DNA of 52,453 nt, from assembly GCA_002350765.1 (NCBI GenBank), contig DEFK01000027.1, forward strand, positions 1-52,453, read 5' to 3'. Below the pieces are notes generated by a model. That model searched no databases. It saw only the letters and a program-made list of their open reading frames with translations, and was not told where the DNA came from. The translations under genes and the position numbers were made by a program. Of the stretch, positions 39,700 through 48,708 are shown one piece after another. The stretch's first letter is position 1. Every line of letters begins with the position of its first letter. Source of the DNA: Ruminococcaceae bacterium UBA2854 (GTDB lineage: Bacteria > Bacillota > Clostridia > Oscillospirales > Acutalibacteraceae).

Positions 39700-41892
39700 A
39701 TGAAAATAATGAAAAAAACTATATCTCTGATTCTTACTATGTTAATGCTGATTTCCTGCGTTTGCATAGCGGATATATCGGCTTCAGCCGAGGAAACGAT
39801 AGTACCGGGCTTCTATGTAATCGGTTCAAAGGAAGTCTGCGGCGTTGAATGGGGCTGGAGCAATCCCTGGTTATATAATGAGCCGATGCAGCTTTCCGCC
39901 AACGGCAAAACATATTACCAGGTTTTTGAAAATGTACAGTCATCTTATGGACATAATACCGATTCAGGAAGTCAGGATGTATTTGAGTTTAAGGTAGTCT
40001 ACATAGATGAAAACGGAAACGCTGCGTGGCATCCGGGCGGAATGGGAAATAATACAGAAGTAAAGGTTGAAAAATGCGGTTCGACTATATTATTCCAGTT
40101 TAAGCTTCTATCTTCAAAACCAACAAGAGACGGTAGCGATCCCGAAGCTGTAATCGCGGAGGTTTATTCTCCCGACGATGAGAAACCCTCTGATTATTCC
40201 GCGGTACATTATTTAGGTACTCCTGATACGAAAGCATATCTTGATTATACATATGCCTATGAGAATACAGACGGCGTATGGGGCTCGTGGTACGCTTATA
40301 CATGGGATGATGATAAAAAGCATACCGCTTGGGTTAACGGTAAAATAGATGGTACAATTATAGAATTTGAAGGACTTTATCAGAACGTAATGTTTACGAA
40401 TTATTCGGGACCTGTCAACAACAGCTTTGATAACTGTACCGCTCAGACAAACGAGCTTATTACTCAGGACGGCGGTACATTTAAAATAACGGGTATGAAT
40501 ATACCTGATGCACAAAGCGGAGAACGGATTATGTTCAGCGGCGAGTGGGTAACTCCTGTCGAAACAACAACCGCGGCAACCGAGGCGCCGACTGAAACAG
40601 CAACCGAACTTCAGCAGGAAACAACAGAATCTGTCGAGGCAACATCCGCTCCCGTTACAGGCGACGGTATCCACAGACCGATTGTTTCCGATGTAGTTAA
40701 CTCAAAGGAAATAGTCGAAACAAATTCTTATATGTTCTACGTTCCCGATGAGTGGAAAAACGAGTACAATAACTATTACTACTATAATCCCGATACTAAG
40801 GATTTTACAGGCGAAGGCGGATATTTCGCCGCCGGTATCGATTGGTGGGACGGAGTTTATAACTGTATAGATAATAAGGGCAGTTTTAAAACGGAATGGC
40901 CCGGATACGCGATTGTAGAAACGGTTGACGGAAACCCGAATATATTCCGTGCAGATGTGCCGAAAAGCATTCGCAATTTAGAGTGGAACAATCTTGTAGA
41001 TTACGGCGAGGATAAAAACAATCCGCTTTACGCTTTTTCAAAAAGAACCGTGAGCATAAACTGCGATTATTATGATAAGAACGATTATACATACGGCTTT
41101 TATCCCGACGGAGTAGAGAGCTTCGACGGTATGATTTATGTATGCAATCCGTATTTTACTCCTTTTACAGAGTACAGCGAAAAGTTTTACGGAGGAGCGT
41201 GGTTCTATTATTACGGAAACGGTGAATACGGTATCTATAAAACACGTGAAGAAGCCGAAGCTAATAATGGAGTTTATAAGAACGGAAAATTCCCGAAGTA
41301 TGAGGGAATGCCCGAGGAAACAACCACTCCCGCGACTGTGCCCTCGACAACTGTTGCTACTGAGCCGACTACCGAAGCGCCCGAGATAACAACAGCTCCC
41401 GTACCGACAACAGTTCCCGCGCCGACAACGGCTCCAAAGACAACAACATCTCCCGCACCGACAACTGTTGTTACCGAGCCTCAGGATACAACCGCTCCCG
41501 AAGTAACTACAACTGCTCCCGAGACTACTACTGTTACTGAGCCAGCGGAGACCAAAGCTCCCGTTCAAAAAACTAAAAAGACCAACCCGATAAAGGTAAC
41601 GGTTAAAACCAAGACTGTTAAGCTTAAAAAGCTGAAAAATAACAATCAAAAGGTTAAAGCGATAACGGTCAAAAAAGCTAAGGGTAAGGTGAGCTATTCG
41701 CTTGTTAAAAAAGGCTCAACGGCAAAAATCTTTAAACTTGCTAAGATAAATAAAAAAGGAGTTATTACCCTTAAGAAGTTGAAGAAAGCTAAAAAGGGTA
41801 CATATAAACTGAAAGTGAAAATAACAGCAAAGGGTAATTCTGAGTATAAGTCAAAGACGATTAATAAGGTCGTTAAGGTTAAAGTTGTATAA
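39700..41892 (+). CDS. Large secreted protein with starch-module-like domains, Thr/Pro linkers and Lys-rich C-terminus
   Basis: 730 residues. Signal peptide (1-31, ending ASAEE). Three regions of carbohydrate-binding character can be seen: residues about 33-150 (GFYVIGSKEVCGVEWGWSNPW), about 165-285 (WYAYTWDDDKKHTAWVNGK with VMFTNYSG and a FDNCTAQTNEL segment, similar to starch-binding modules of Ruminococcus) and about 330-540, rich in Trp, Tyr and Asp. Two Thr/Pro/Ala/Glu linkers (about 288-320 and 545-625) flank the last. The C-terminal 100 residues form a Lys/Val-rich Ig-like domain. No dockerin, no catalytic motif. Binding to starch or another polysaccharide at the surface is inference from these patterns. 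Confidence 0.72.
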   Translation: MKIMKKTISLILTMLMLISCVCIADISASAEETIVPGFYVIGSKEVCGVEWGWSNPWLYNEPMQLSANGKTYYQVFENVQSSYGHNTDSGSQDVFEFKVVYIDENGNAAWHPGGMGNNTEVKVEKCGSTILFQFKLLSSKPTRDGSDPEAVIAEVYSPDDEKPSDYSAVHYLGTPDTKAYLDYTYAYENTDGVWGSWYAYTWDDDKKHTAWVNGKIDGTIIEFEGLYQNVMFTNYSGPVNNSFDNCTAQTNELITQDGGTFKITGMNIPDAQSGERIMFSGEWVTPVETTTAATEAPTETATELQQETTESVEATSAPVTGDGIHRPIVSDVVNSKEIVETNSYMFYVPDEWKNEYNNYYYYNPDTKDFTGEGGYFAAGIDWWDGVYNCIDNKGSFKTEWPGYAIVETVDGNPNIFRADVPKSIRNLEWNNLVDYGEDKNNPLYAFSKRTVSINCDYYDKNDYTYGFYPDGVESFDGMIYVCNPYFTPFTEYSEKFYGGAWFYYYGNGEYGIYKTREEAEANNGVYKNGKFPKYEGMPEETTTPATVPSTTVATEPTTEAPEITTAPVPTTVPAPTTAPKTTTSPAPTTVVTEPQDTTAPEVTTTAPETTTVTEPAETKAPVQKTKKTNPIKVTVKTKTVKLKKLKNNNQKVKAITVKKAKGKVSYSLVKKGSTAKIFKLAKINKKGVITLKKLKKAKKGTYKLKVKITAKGNSEYKSKTINKVVKVKVV

Positions 41893-41909
41893 CTGAATAA
41901 ACAAAACAA

Positions 41910-41933
41910 AGCTCGGGCTGGATTGCCCGAGCT
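41910..41933 (+). terminator. Terminator of large secreted protein gene
   Basis: AGCTCGGGC pairs with GCCCGAGCT; T-run is weak. Confidence 0.75.
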
Positions 41934-41975
41934 TAGCTGTTATATAAAAGTTTTGTTATAATGCTTTTGGCAGGT

Positions 41976-42005
41976 TGCACAAATTCATAACGTGATATTT
42001 GTGCA
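41976..42005. promoter_or_regulatory. 30-bp inverted repeat, copy 2
   Basis: TGCACAAAT (41976-41984) and ATTTGTGCA (41997-42005), identical to copy 1 at 39555 except for one base in the 12-bp centre. It lies just upstream of a TGCTATAAT box (TATAAT at 42028-42033) and the ECF-type promoter of the LRR gene pair. Confidence 0.75.
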
Positions 42006-42048
42006 CATAGTAGAAAGTTAAATATGCTATAATGTTTTTAGAAAAAAT

Positions 42049-42085
42049 TGAAACTTTTTTCCGCTTTTTCGACACTACTATAGTG
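42049..42085 (+). promoter_or_regulatory. Predicted ECF promoter of LRR gene pair
   Basis: TGAAAC followed by TTTTTT (TGAAAC at 42049-42054), 17 bp, ACACTACTATAGTG (42072-42085). The boxes, the following T-run and the spacing are the same as in the leader of the ECF sigma gene at 35.9 kb. The ribosome site AGGAGG is at 42153-42158. Confidence 0.75.
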
Positions 42086-42166
42086 AAAGGAAAATTTTTA
42101 AAAATATTTTAAAAATTGGTATAAAAATCTAAGCTTCTTTCGTCTATATTATAGGAGGTGTTTATA

Positions 42167-44464
42167 ATGAAAAGAACTATATCTTTAATATTATCATTAA
42201 TTATCTTAATCGGAGCGTTTTCAATATTGCCCGCTTCGGCTAAAAAGAAGTCGAAAACGCATACGAGCGGAAAGTATACGTACATAGTAAAAAACGGTAC
42301 GGCTAAGCTTACGTCGTACAGCGGAAAGGAAGAGACCGTTAAACTCCCTAACAAGCTCGGCAAATATAAGCTTACCGAGATAGACGAGTACGCGATTGAT
42401 AATTCTAAAACAAAAACTGTTGTTATCCCGAAAACGGTTAAAAAGATTATCCCCTTTGCTTTCGGAAGCTACGGAAAAATTAAGAAGATTTCGGTAGCTA
42501 AAGACAATAAGTATTATTCCTCGGATAAAAGCGGAGTACTCTATAATAAGAAAAAGGCCGTTTTAGTGTATTTCCCGATTAATAAAAAGGTTAAATCCTA
42601 TACCGCCGCAAAAACTGTAAAGGAAATCGGCGAGAGCGCGTTCGACGGAGCGTATTACTTAAAGAATGTTAATCTTCCCGAGGGACTTAAGAAAATCGGC
42701 TTGCGCTCATTCGGCGACTGTAAGATAAAGTCGATAAAATTTCCTTCGACCTTACAGGAAATCGGTGAGCTGGCGTTTATCGGCTGTAAGTTTAAATCTC
42801 TGGCTTTTCCCGCTTCGCTAAAAGTAATAGGCAAGAGAGCGTTTGTTTTTGACGATGACGTGACCTCTGTTACACTTAACGAGGGATTGGAGCAGATTAA
42901 TTCGGGAGCTTTCGCGGGCAACGCGCTTACCTCCGTTACTATTCCGTCTACCGTTAAAAAGCTTTCCCTATACGCGTTTGATTGCAAAAAGTTAAAGAGC
43001 TATAACGTGTCCGAGGCAAATCCTAATTACAGCTCGGATGACGGCGTACTTTATAATAAAAACAAAACTACGATTATAGCTTATCCGAACGCTAAAGCGA
43101 TTCCCGATAACTATAAAATTCCTGACGGAGTTAAGAAAATCGGTACAAGTGTATTCGAGGACAGGAAGATTAAGTCTGTAACATTTCCCGAAACGCTTGA
43201 GGAAATAGGAAACTACGCGTTTGAGGATTGTAATAATCTTACAGAACTAAATTTATCCCAAAAGGTTAAAAAGCTCGGAGAAGGCGCGTTCAGTTTTTGC
43301 GGCAAGCTTAAGACCGTAAAATGCGGCGCGGGATTAAGGGAAATAGGCAAGGATTGTTTTGACGAATGTGAAAACATATCCAAAGTTGAATTTAACGAAG
43401 GCTTAAAAACAATAGGCGAGAGCAGTTTCAACGAGTGTAATATAGATAAGTTAAACTTTAAAAACGGTCTTGAAAAAATAGGGGACAACGCTTTCTCAGG
43501 GGCAAGCATTTCTTCGGTAAAATTCCCGAACACCTTAAAATATCTGAGCGGATTCGATATGACAAATTTAAAGAAAGTTGATGTTCCCGCTTCTGTTGAG
43601 GTTTTAGGAGATGAATGTTTCAGTGAATGCCCTTTAAAAAAAGTGACTCTTCATAACGGTTTAAAGAAAATAGGATGTGAGGCCTTCTATGACAGTTATT
43701 TAAAAAGCATTAATATTCCCTCGAGCGTTACCGAAATATGCGCGGACGCTTTTGTCGACACAAAAATAAAAAAGATTACTCTTCCGAAAAGTCTTAAAAA
43801 GCTTGAAATAGCTGATTCCGACTTCGGTACATTCCCCGACAGCCTTAAAACGCTGTCTATCCCAAAGAAAAACAAATACTTTTCTACAAAGAACGGAATC
43901 CTTTACAATAAGAAAATAACTAAGATTTTATTCTATCCAAGGAGACGCGGACTGAAAACTTACCGTATTCCTAAATCCGTTAAATCAATTCCCGCTAACG
44001 CTTTCAGCGGAGCAGAAATAAACAAGGTTATTGTCGGCGGAAAGATAAAGCGTATCGGTAAATACGCATTTGCTCATTGTGAGTATATTAAAACTATGAT
44101 TATAAAAAAGGGTGTAAAGTCAATAGCGCCTGACGCGTTTTATTTCGGACATGTATATAATATTAAACTTCCGAATACCATTAAGAAAATAGAAGCGAAT
44201 ACTTTTTACGCGTGTTCTGTCGATTCAATAAACATTCCGCGAAGCGTTAAGTCAATAGGAGCCAACGCGTTTTTCGGCTCGGGATTAGGCAAAATAACCG
44301 TACCGCCTACCGTAAAGAAGATAGGAACGGACGCTATCGGTATAGTTTACGGCGAGTGTGGCTCCTACGGCGGAGTTGACGATAGAACGGTTATAAGATG
44401 TAAATACAACTCCGCGGCGTATAAATACGCGAAAAAACAAAAGGTTAAATACGAGTTGTATTAA
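42167..44464 (+). CDS. BspA-like leucine-rich repeat surface protein (copy 1)
   Basis: 765 residues. ATG at 42167 has AGGAGG 8 nt upstream; an in-frame GTG at 42158 overlaps that site. Signal peptide (MKRTISLILSLIILIGAFSI, ending ASAKKK), then about 20 or more LRR_5-type repeats running to near residue 745 with the pattern LPxxLxxIGxxAFxxCxxLxxVxL, as in Treponema/Bacteroides BspA. A conserved tail carries CGSYGG and YKYAKKQKVKYELY. No cell-wall anchor. BspA-type proteins bind host proteins or form surface adhesins; here the ligand is unknown. Next gene is a paralogue after 28 bp, so an operon of two is likely, under the ECF-type promoter. Confidence 0.9.
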   Translation: MKRTISLILSLIILIGAFSILPASAKKKSKTHTSGKYTYIVKNGTAKLTSYSGKEETVKLPNKLGKYKLTEIDEYAIDNSKTKTVVIPKTVKKIIPFAFGSYGKIKKISVAKDNKYYSSDKSGVLYNKKKAVLVYFPINKKVKSYTAAKTVKEIGESAFDGAYYLKNVNLPEGLKKIGLRSFGDCKIKSIKFPSTLQEIGELAFIGCKFKSLAFPASLKVIGKRAFVFDDDVTSVTLNEGLEQINSGAFAGNALTSVTIPSTVKKLSLYAFDCKKLKSYNVSEANPNYSSDDGVLYNKNKTTIIAYPNAKAIPDNYKIPDGVKKIGTSVFEDRKIKSVTFPETLEEIGNYAFEDCNNLTELNLSQKVKKLGEGAFSFCGKLKTVKCGAGLREIGKDCFDECENISKVEFNEGLKTIGESSFNECNIDKLNFKNGLEKIGDNAFSGASISSVKFPNTLKYLSGFDMTNLKKVDVPASVEVLGDECFSECPLKKVTLHNGLKKIGCEAFYDSYLKSINIPSSVTEICADAFVDTKIKKITLPKSLKKLEIADSDFGTFPDSLKTLSIPKKNKYFSTKNGILYNKKITKILFYPRRRGLKTYRIPKSVKSIPANAFSGAEINKVIVGGKIKRIGKYAFAHCEYIKTMIIKKGVKSIAPDAFYFGHVYNIKLPNTIKKIEANTFYACSVDSINIPRSVKSIGANAFFGSGLGKITVPPTVKKIGTDAIGIVYGECGSYGGVDDRTVIRCKYNSAAYKYAKKQKVKYELY

Positions 44465-44492
44465 TTCTATAAATGTTTCGGAGGTGCTTATA

Positions 44493-46748
44493 ATGAAAAG
44501 GACTATATCTTTAATATTATCATTAATTATCTTAATCGGAGCGTTTTCAATATTGCCTGCTTCGGCTAAAAAGAAGTCGAAAACATATAAAAGCGGCGAC
44601 TTCAGCTATAAGATTCTTTCCGATGGAACGGCAATGCTGACGCGCTGCCGCAGTAAAAAGAAAACTCTTAAAATTCCGCGAAAGCTCGGAAAACGCAAGG
44701 TAACTCAGCTCGGCACATATATAGTAGACAGCGGTAAAACAAAAACCGTTGTAATACCTGAAACCGTTAAAAGCTTTAGTGACGAAACTTTTATAAATAA
44801 CGGCGTAAAAACCTTTAAGGTTAGCGCGAAGAATAAGTATTTTTCCGCGGAAAACGGTGTGCTTTATAATAAGAGCAAGAGCGTAATAGTGAAGTACCCC
44901 GAGGGTAAAAAGATAGACAGCACCTATACCGTAAGGAGTTCCGTAAAGGAAATCGCCGACCGCGCGTTTGACAGTTTAAAAATAAAGAAGGTTAACCTGC
45001 CCGAGGGGCTTGTTAAAATCGGTATGCGTTCTTTCGCCGACTGTCCGATGAAGTCAATAAAATTCCCTTCGACTTTGCAAGTTATCGGAGAGCTCTCGTT
45101 TGTGGACTGTCCCTTAGAGTCGGTAACTTTCCCCGCTTCGCTTAAAACTATCGGAAAGAGAGCGTTCTGTTATTTCGACTGGGATGATGACGAAAGCAGT
45201 AAAAAATCAACGCTTGTTTCGATAACTCTTAACGAGGGATTGGAAACGATCGCTAAAGAAGCCTTTTCTGGTACAAGCTTAAAAACCGTAACTATCCCGT
45301 CTACAGTTAAAAAAATAGCGTACGACGCGTTTGATTGTAAAAATCTTACCGAATATAAGGTGGCTGAATCGAGCTCTTATTATAGCGCGGACAACGACGG
45401 AATACTATACAACAAAAGTAAAACAAAGATTATATGCGTTCCTGACGGTAAAAAGATTACAGGTAAATATACTGTCGCCGACGGCGTACAGGAAATTAAT
45501 AATTACGCGTTTTCCAATAAGGGAATTACCGAATTGGTTTTACCCGACAGCGTAACTAAGCTCGGCGAAGAAAGCTTTTACCTATGTAAAAAGCTAAAAA
45601 GCGCTACCTTTGGCAGCGGTTTAAGAGAAATAGGCGAGAGCTGTTTCGAAAACTGCGAAAAGCTCTCTAAAGTAAACTTTAACAAAGGGCTTAAAACTAT
45701 CGGCGAAAGATGCTTTGTCAATTGTGATTTAGAAAAGTTAGAATTAAAAGAGGGCTTAAAAAGAATATCCGAAGACGCGTTCGGTATGAATAATATAAAA
45801 TCCGCTGAGCTTCCGAATACTATAAAATATCTAAGCGGATTTGGCGGTACAGCTTTAAAAGAAATAGACGTTCCCGCCTCTGTTGAGACAATCGGAGCGG
45901 ATTGCTTCTCGATGTGTGGGAATTTAAAAAAGATAACGCTTCATAAAGGCTTAAAGAAAATCGGCGAAACCGCGTTCTTTTACTGTCCGATAAAAACTGT
46001 TAATATTCCCTCAACCGTAACTCAAATAGACAGTGACGCGTTTGTGGAAACAAATCTTAAAGAGATAAAGCTACCCGCAAGTTTAAAGCATATAGAAATA
46101 GCCGGTTCCGATTTCGGTACATTCCCCGTTAGTCTTAAAACGCTTTCTATACCGAAAAGCAATAAGTATTATAAAACGGTAAACGGGATTCTTTATAATA
46201 AAAAGATGAGCAAGATACAATATATTCCGGGAAAACATATTAAGACTTATAGGATTCCGAAATCGGTTAAGAGAATTTCACCTAATACGTTTACTAACGC
46301 GTATATTGATAAGGTTATAGTCGGCGGTCAGATTAAAACTATCGGAAAAGAAGCTTTTGCTCATTCGAATACTTTTACCGTGATATTTAAGAAGGGTGTA
46401 AAGGAAATAAAAGGAAGAGCTTTCGATTTTTCGCATGTACAAACCATTAAGCTTCCGAATACAATTAAGAAAATTAACGCGAGCGCGTTTTCTACTTGCA
46501 GTTTAAGAAAAATCAACATTCCGAAAAGCGTTAAGTCAATCGGAAAAGAAGCGTTCTTCGGCACGAATTTAGGCAAAATAACCGTACCGCCTACCGTTAA
46601 GAAAATCGGCAAGGACGCTATCGGTATTCTTTACGGCGAGTGCGGCTCCTACGGCGGAGTAAATAAGAGTACAATAATAAGATGTAAAAAGAACTCCGCG
46701 GCGTATAAATACGCGAAAAAACAAAAGGTTAAATACGAGTTGTATTAA
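44493..46748 (+). CDS. BspA-like leucine-rich repeat surface protein (copy 2)
   Basis: 751 residues, starting at the ATG 44493 with GGAGG 7 nt upstream. The signal peptide is identical to copy 1 for more than 30 residues, including the DNA, and the C-terminal tail with CGSYGGV and YKYAKKQKVKYELY is also the same, while the LRR middle has diverged widely. Same repeat grammar (LPxxLxxIG, SLKTLSIPKSNKYY islands). It results from tandem duplication, with the ends kept alike by conversion or strong constraint (inference). No promoter is visible in the 28-bp gap; it is likely read from the upstream ECF promoter. Confidence 0.9.
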   Translation: MKRTISLILSLIILIGAFSILPASAKKKSKTYKSGDFSYKILSDGTAMLTRCRSKKKTLKIPRKLGKRKVTQLGTYIVDSGKTKTVVIPETVKSFSDETFINNGVKTFKVSAKNKYFSAENGVLYNKSKSVIVKYPEGKKIDSTYTVRSSVKEIADRAFDSLKIKKVNLPEGLVKIGMRSFADCPMKSIKFPSTLQVIGELSFVDCPLESVTFPASLKTIGKRAFCYFDWDDDESSKKSTLVSITLNEGLETIAKEAFSGTSLKTVTIPSTVKKIAYDAFDCKNLTEYKVAESSSYYSADNDGILYNKSKTKIICVPDGKKITGKYTVADGVQEINNYAFSNKGITELVLPDSVTKLGEESFYLCKKLKSATFGSGLREIGESCFENCEKLSKVNFNKGLKTIGERCFVNCDLEKLELKEGLKRISEDAFGMNNIKSAELPNTIKYLSGFGGTALKEIDVPASVETIGADCFSMCGNLKKITLHKGLKKIGETAFFYCPIKTVNIPSTVTQIDSDAFVETNLKEIKLPASLKHIEIAGSDFGTFPVSLKTLSIPKSNKYYKTVNGILYNKKMSKIQYIPGKHIKTYRIPKSVKRISPNTFTNAYIDKVIVGGQIKTIGKEAFAHSNTFTVIFKKGVKEIKGRAFDFSHVQTIKLPNTIKKINASAFSTCSLRKINIPKSVKSIGKEAFFGTNLGKITVPPTVKKIGKDAIGILYGECGSYGGVNKSTIIRCKKNSAAYKYAKKQKVKYELY

Positions 46749-46759
46749 CTGTATAAAAG

Positions 46760-46789
46760 AAAGGTCGGAAGCGCTTGCTTCCGACCTTT
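46760..46789. terminator. Bidirectional terminator between LRR pair and ldh
   Basis: AAAGGTCGGAAGC pairs perfectly with GCTTCCGACCTTT. Confidence 0.88.
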
Positions 46790-46800
46790 AATATTGCATA

Positions 46801-47745
46801 TTAAAACTCCAGATCGTCGAACGTCTTGTCGAGAAGCTCGCACGATTCGCTTAATTTCTTCATCTCGCGGATATCGAGCGAGAGGTCTATCATTTTGACC
46901 GCGCCGCTTTTGTTAATAATACACGGATTGCCGACATATACCTTAGACGGAATAAGCTTTCCGTAGGTACATTCCATTCTGGCGCTTACAGTCAGGATGG
47001 AATTTTCATCCTGCAAGATTGCCCTCGCTACCCTGCAAATCGCCATTCCGATTCCGTAATACGTCGCGCCCTTAGCCTCGATGATCTTATAAGCGGCGTG
47101 ACGAACGTTTTCCTCGATATCCTCGAGGTCGTTCATATTATACTTATCGCTGTCCATAAGCTCGTCTAAAACGGGCTTTGTGCCGAGCGTAACCTGTGAC
47201 CAGGGGACAAATTCGCTGTCGCCGTGCTCGCCGATTACGTAGCCGTGAATATTTCTCGGGTCGATTGTAAAGTATTCGCCTAAAAGGTATCTCAGCCTTG
47301 CCGAGTCGAGAGTAGTACCCGAGCCGATAACCTTGTTGTTCGGAAAGCCCGAAAGCTTTCTTGTAATTCTCGTCATAATATCGACGGGGTTCGTAGCGAC
47401 TAAGAATATTCCGTCGAATCCGCTGTCAACAATCGGAGTAACGATTGTTTTAAATACCTCGAGATTCTTCTGGAGAAGCTGTAAGCGGGTTTCTCCCGGC
47501 TTCTGTCCTATACCCGCGCTTATTACAACAATATCCGCGTCCTTACAGTCCTCGTATTTACCCGCGTAAATCTTCATACTGGTTTTGGAAAACGCCAGTC
47601 CGTGGTTTAAATCCTGAGCCTCGCCGATGGCTCTTTTTTCGTTAATATCGCAGAGCACAAGCTCGTCACATAAATTTTGGTTAAGCGCCGCGTAAGCGAA
47701 GCTCATACCTACCATACCCGTGCCGACTAATACAATTTTCTTCAT
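46801..47745 (-). CDS. ldh: L-lactate dehydrogenase
   Basis: Reduces pyruvate to L-lactate with NADH at the end of fermentation. 314 residues, the normal size. Rossmann motif LVGTGMVGMSFAYA (residues 5-18), the mobile loop with substrate Arg near 90 (KPGETRLQLLQKN), VATNPVDIMT, catalytic His in GEHGDSEFVPWS near 180, and the conserved C-terminal LxxSAxxL region. Lys near the N-terminus and Asp in DINEKRA favour NADH. Malate dehydrogenase is less likely. It lies beside the hydrogenase-type operon, separated by the inverted-repeat element. Confidence 0.95.
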   Translation of the reverse strand: MKKIVLVGTGMVGMSFAYAALNQNLCDELVLCDINEKRAIGEAQDLNHGLAFSKTSMKIYAGKYEDCKDADIVVISAGIGQKPGETRLQLLQKNLEVFKTIVTPIVDSGFDGIFLVATNPVDIMTRITRKLSGFPNNKVIGSGTTLDSARLRYLLGEYFTIDPRNIHGYVIGEHGDSEFVPWSQVTLGTKPVLDELMDSDKYNMNDLEDIEENVRHAAYKIIEAKGATYYGIGMAICRVARAILQDENSILTVSARMECTYGKLIPSKVYVGNPCIINKSGAVKMIDLSLDIREMKKLSESCELLDKTFDDLEF

Positions 47746-47769
47746 AGCTTTTTATCTCCTTTGGTTTAT

Positions 47770-48049
47770 TTAGGGCATAAGGGGTAAATACGAACCCGGT
47801 TTTGACGGTCGTATTTTCGCCTGCCCTTTGTTAAAATGCTCGCCAACCCGTCAGGGTTAGCTGTGCTTTTGCCGCGGTCAGACTAAAATCCGCCTCGGCA
47901 AAACTCTTTGGGACTTTCTATAATTGAGATTTTAAGTAAGTTACGGTGCAGAAGTCGCCGACAGGCTGACGCCTGTCAAGACTGATAAGCCGTAAATTGC
48001 TAAAAGCTCGTTATAGAAAGCGGGTTTGTATTTGCCTCTTATGCCCTAA
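47770..48049. mobile_element. 280-bp MITE-like element with 29-bp inverted ends
   Basis: The 29-bp ends, starting TTAGGGCATAAG and finishing CTTATGCCCTAA, match at 26 of 29 positions as inverted repeats (47770-47798 and 48021-48049). Inside are further palindromes: CTTTCTATAA (47914-47923) with TTATAGAAAG (48011-48020), GACAGGC-TGAC-GCCTGTC, AACCC-GTCA-GGGTT and CCG-rich pairs. No coding capacity, no transposase and no clear target-site duplication seen. It fills the ldh to hydrogenase-operon gap. Confidence 0.75.
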
Positions 48050-48124
48050 CTAGATTAACACAAAATAGGTGAAATGTAAATAAAAATCGCGTCAATATTG
48101 GTATTATTATTTACAAATATTTTT

Positions 48125-48165
48125 ATTTGCAATTCCTTGAAAAAAACTTGCAAATATGATAAACT
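48125..48165 (+). promoter_or_regulatory. Promoter and inverted repeat before hydrogenase-type operon
   Basis: ATTTGCAA (48125-48132) and TTGCAAAT (48148-48155) are perfect inverted 8-bp arms 15 bp apart. A likely -35 TTGAAA (48137-48142) lies between the arms and a TAAACT-like -10 (48160-48165) after them. No Rex-box TTGTTAA-N-TTAACAA is seen. Confidence 0.55.
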
Positions 48166-48228
48166 ATTACCGTATATGTTGCGCTCCGCTTTTTATGAGC
48201 GCCGAATAATTAAATTGGGGGTTAGTAA

Positions 48229-48708
48229 ATGGCTAATAAAACTGTTGATTTGTCCTTGCTCGACGGCGTATTGAACGAGTACGCTTCGGTTAAAGGCAGC
48301 CTCATTACCATTTTACAGAACACACAGGATATTTACGGATATCTTCCTAAAGAAGCAATCGAGCTTATTTCCGAGAAAACTGGTATCGCGACTTCCGAGA
48401 TTATGGGTGTCGGAACTTTCTATACCCAGTTCAGATTTGAGCCTGTGGGAAAATATCTGATTATGCTATGTCAGGGTACAGCCTGCCACGTTAACTCGTC
48501 CGAGCTGATTTTGCAGACAATTAAAGACGAGCTCGGTATCGAGGACGGACAGACTACCGAGGACGGACTTTTCTCGCTTAAATGCGTAGCCTGTCTCGGA
48601 TGCTGCTCTCTTTCGCCCGTTATGATGATTAACGAGGATACATACGGCAGCCTTACACCCGACAAGACTAAGAAAATTCTTAAAGAGTTAAGGGAGGCGG
48701 CGCAGTGA
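48229..48708 (+). CDS. NuoE/HydC-like [2Fe-2S] subunit
   Basis: 159 residues of the 24-kDa NADH-dehydrogenase/HydC family. N-terminal helices (VDLSLLDGVLNEYASVKGSL) precede a thioredoxin-like [2Fe-2S] domain. Cluster cysteines are in LCQGTACHVN (C-x4-C) and CVACLGCCSLSP (C-x3-C). Part of a three-gene unit with a NuoF-like flavoprotein (4-bp overlap) and a large Fe-S/FAD protein. In such operons it joins NADH-binding and hydrogenase subunits. The ATG has GGGGG upstream. Confidence 0.93.
   Translation: MANKTVDLSLLDGVLNEYASVKGSLITILQNTQDIYGYLPKEAIELISEKTGIATSEIMGVGTFYTQFRFEPVGKYLIMLCQGTACHVNSSELILQTIKDELGIEDGQTTEDGLFSLKCVACLGCCSLSPVMMINEDTYGSLTPDKTKKILKELREAAQ

Noticed and set aside
41038..41649. 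203-codon minus-strand open frame in the large secreted protein gene
   Set aside because: Cys/Gly/Arg/Ser-rich antisense shadow of the Thr/Pro linker; no start signals.
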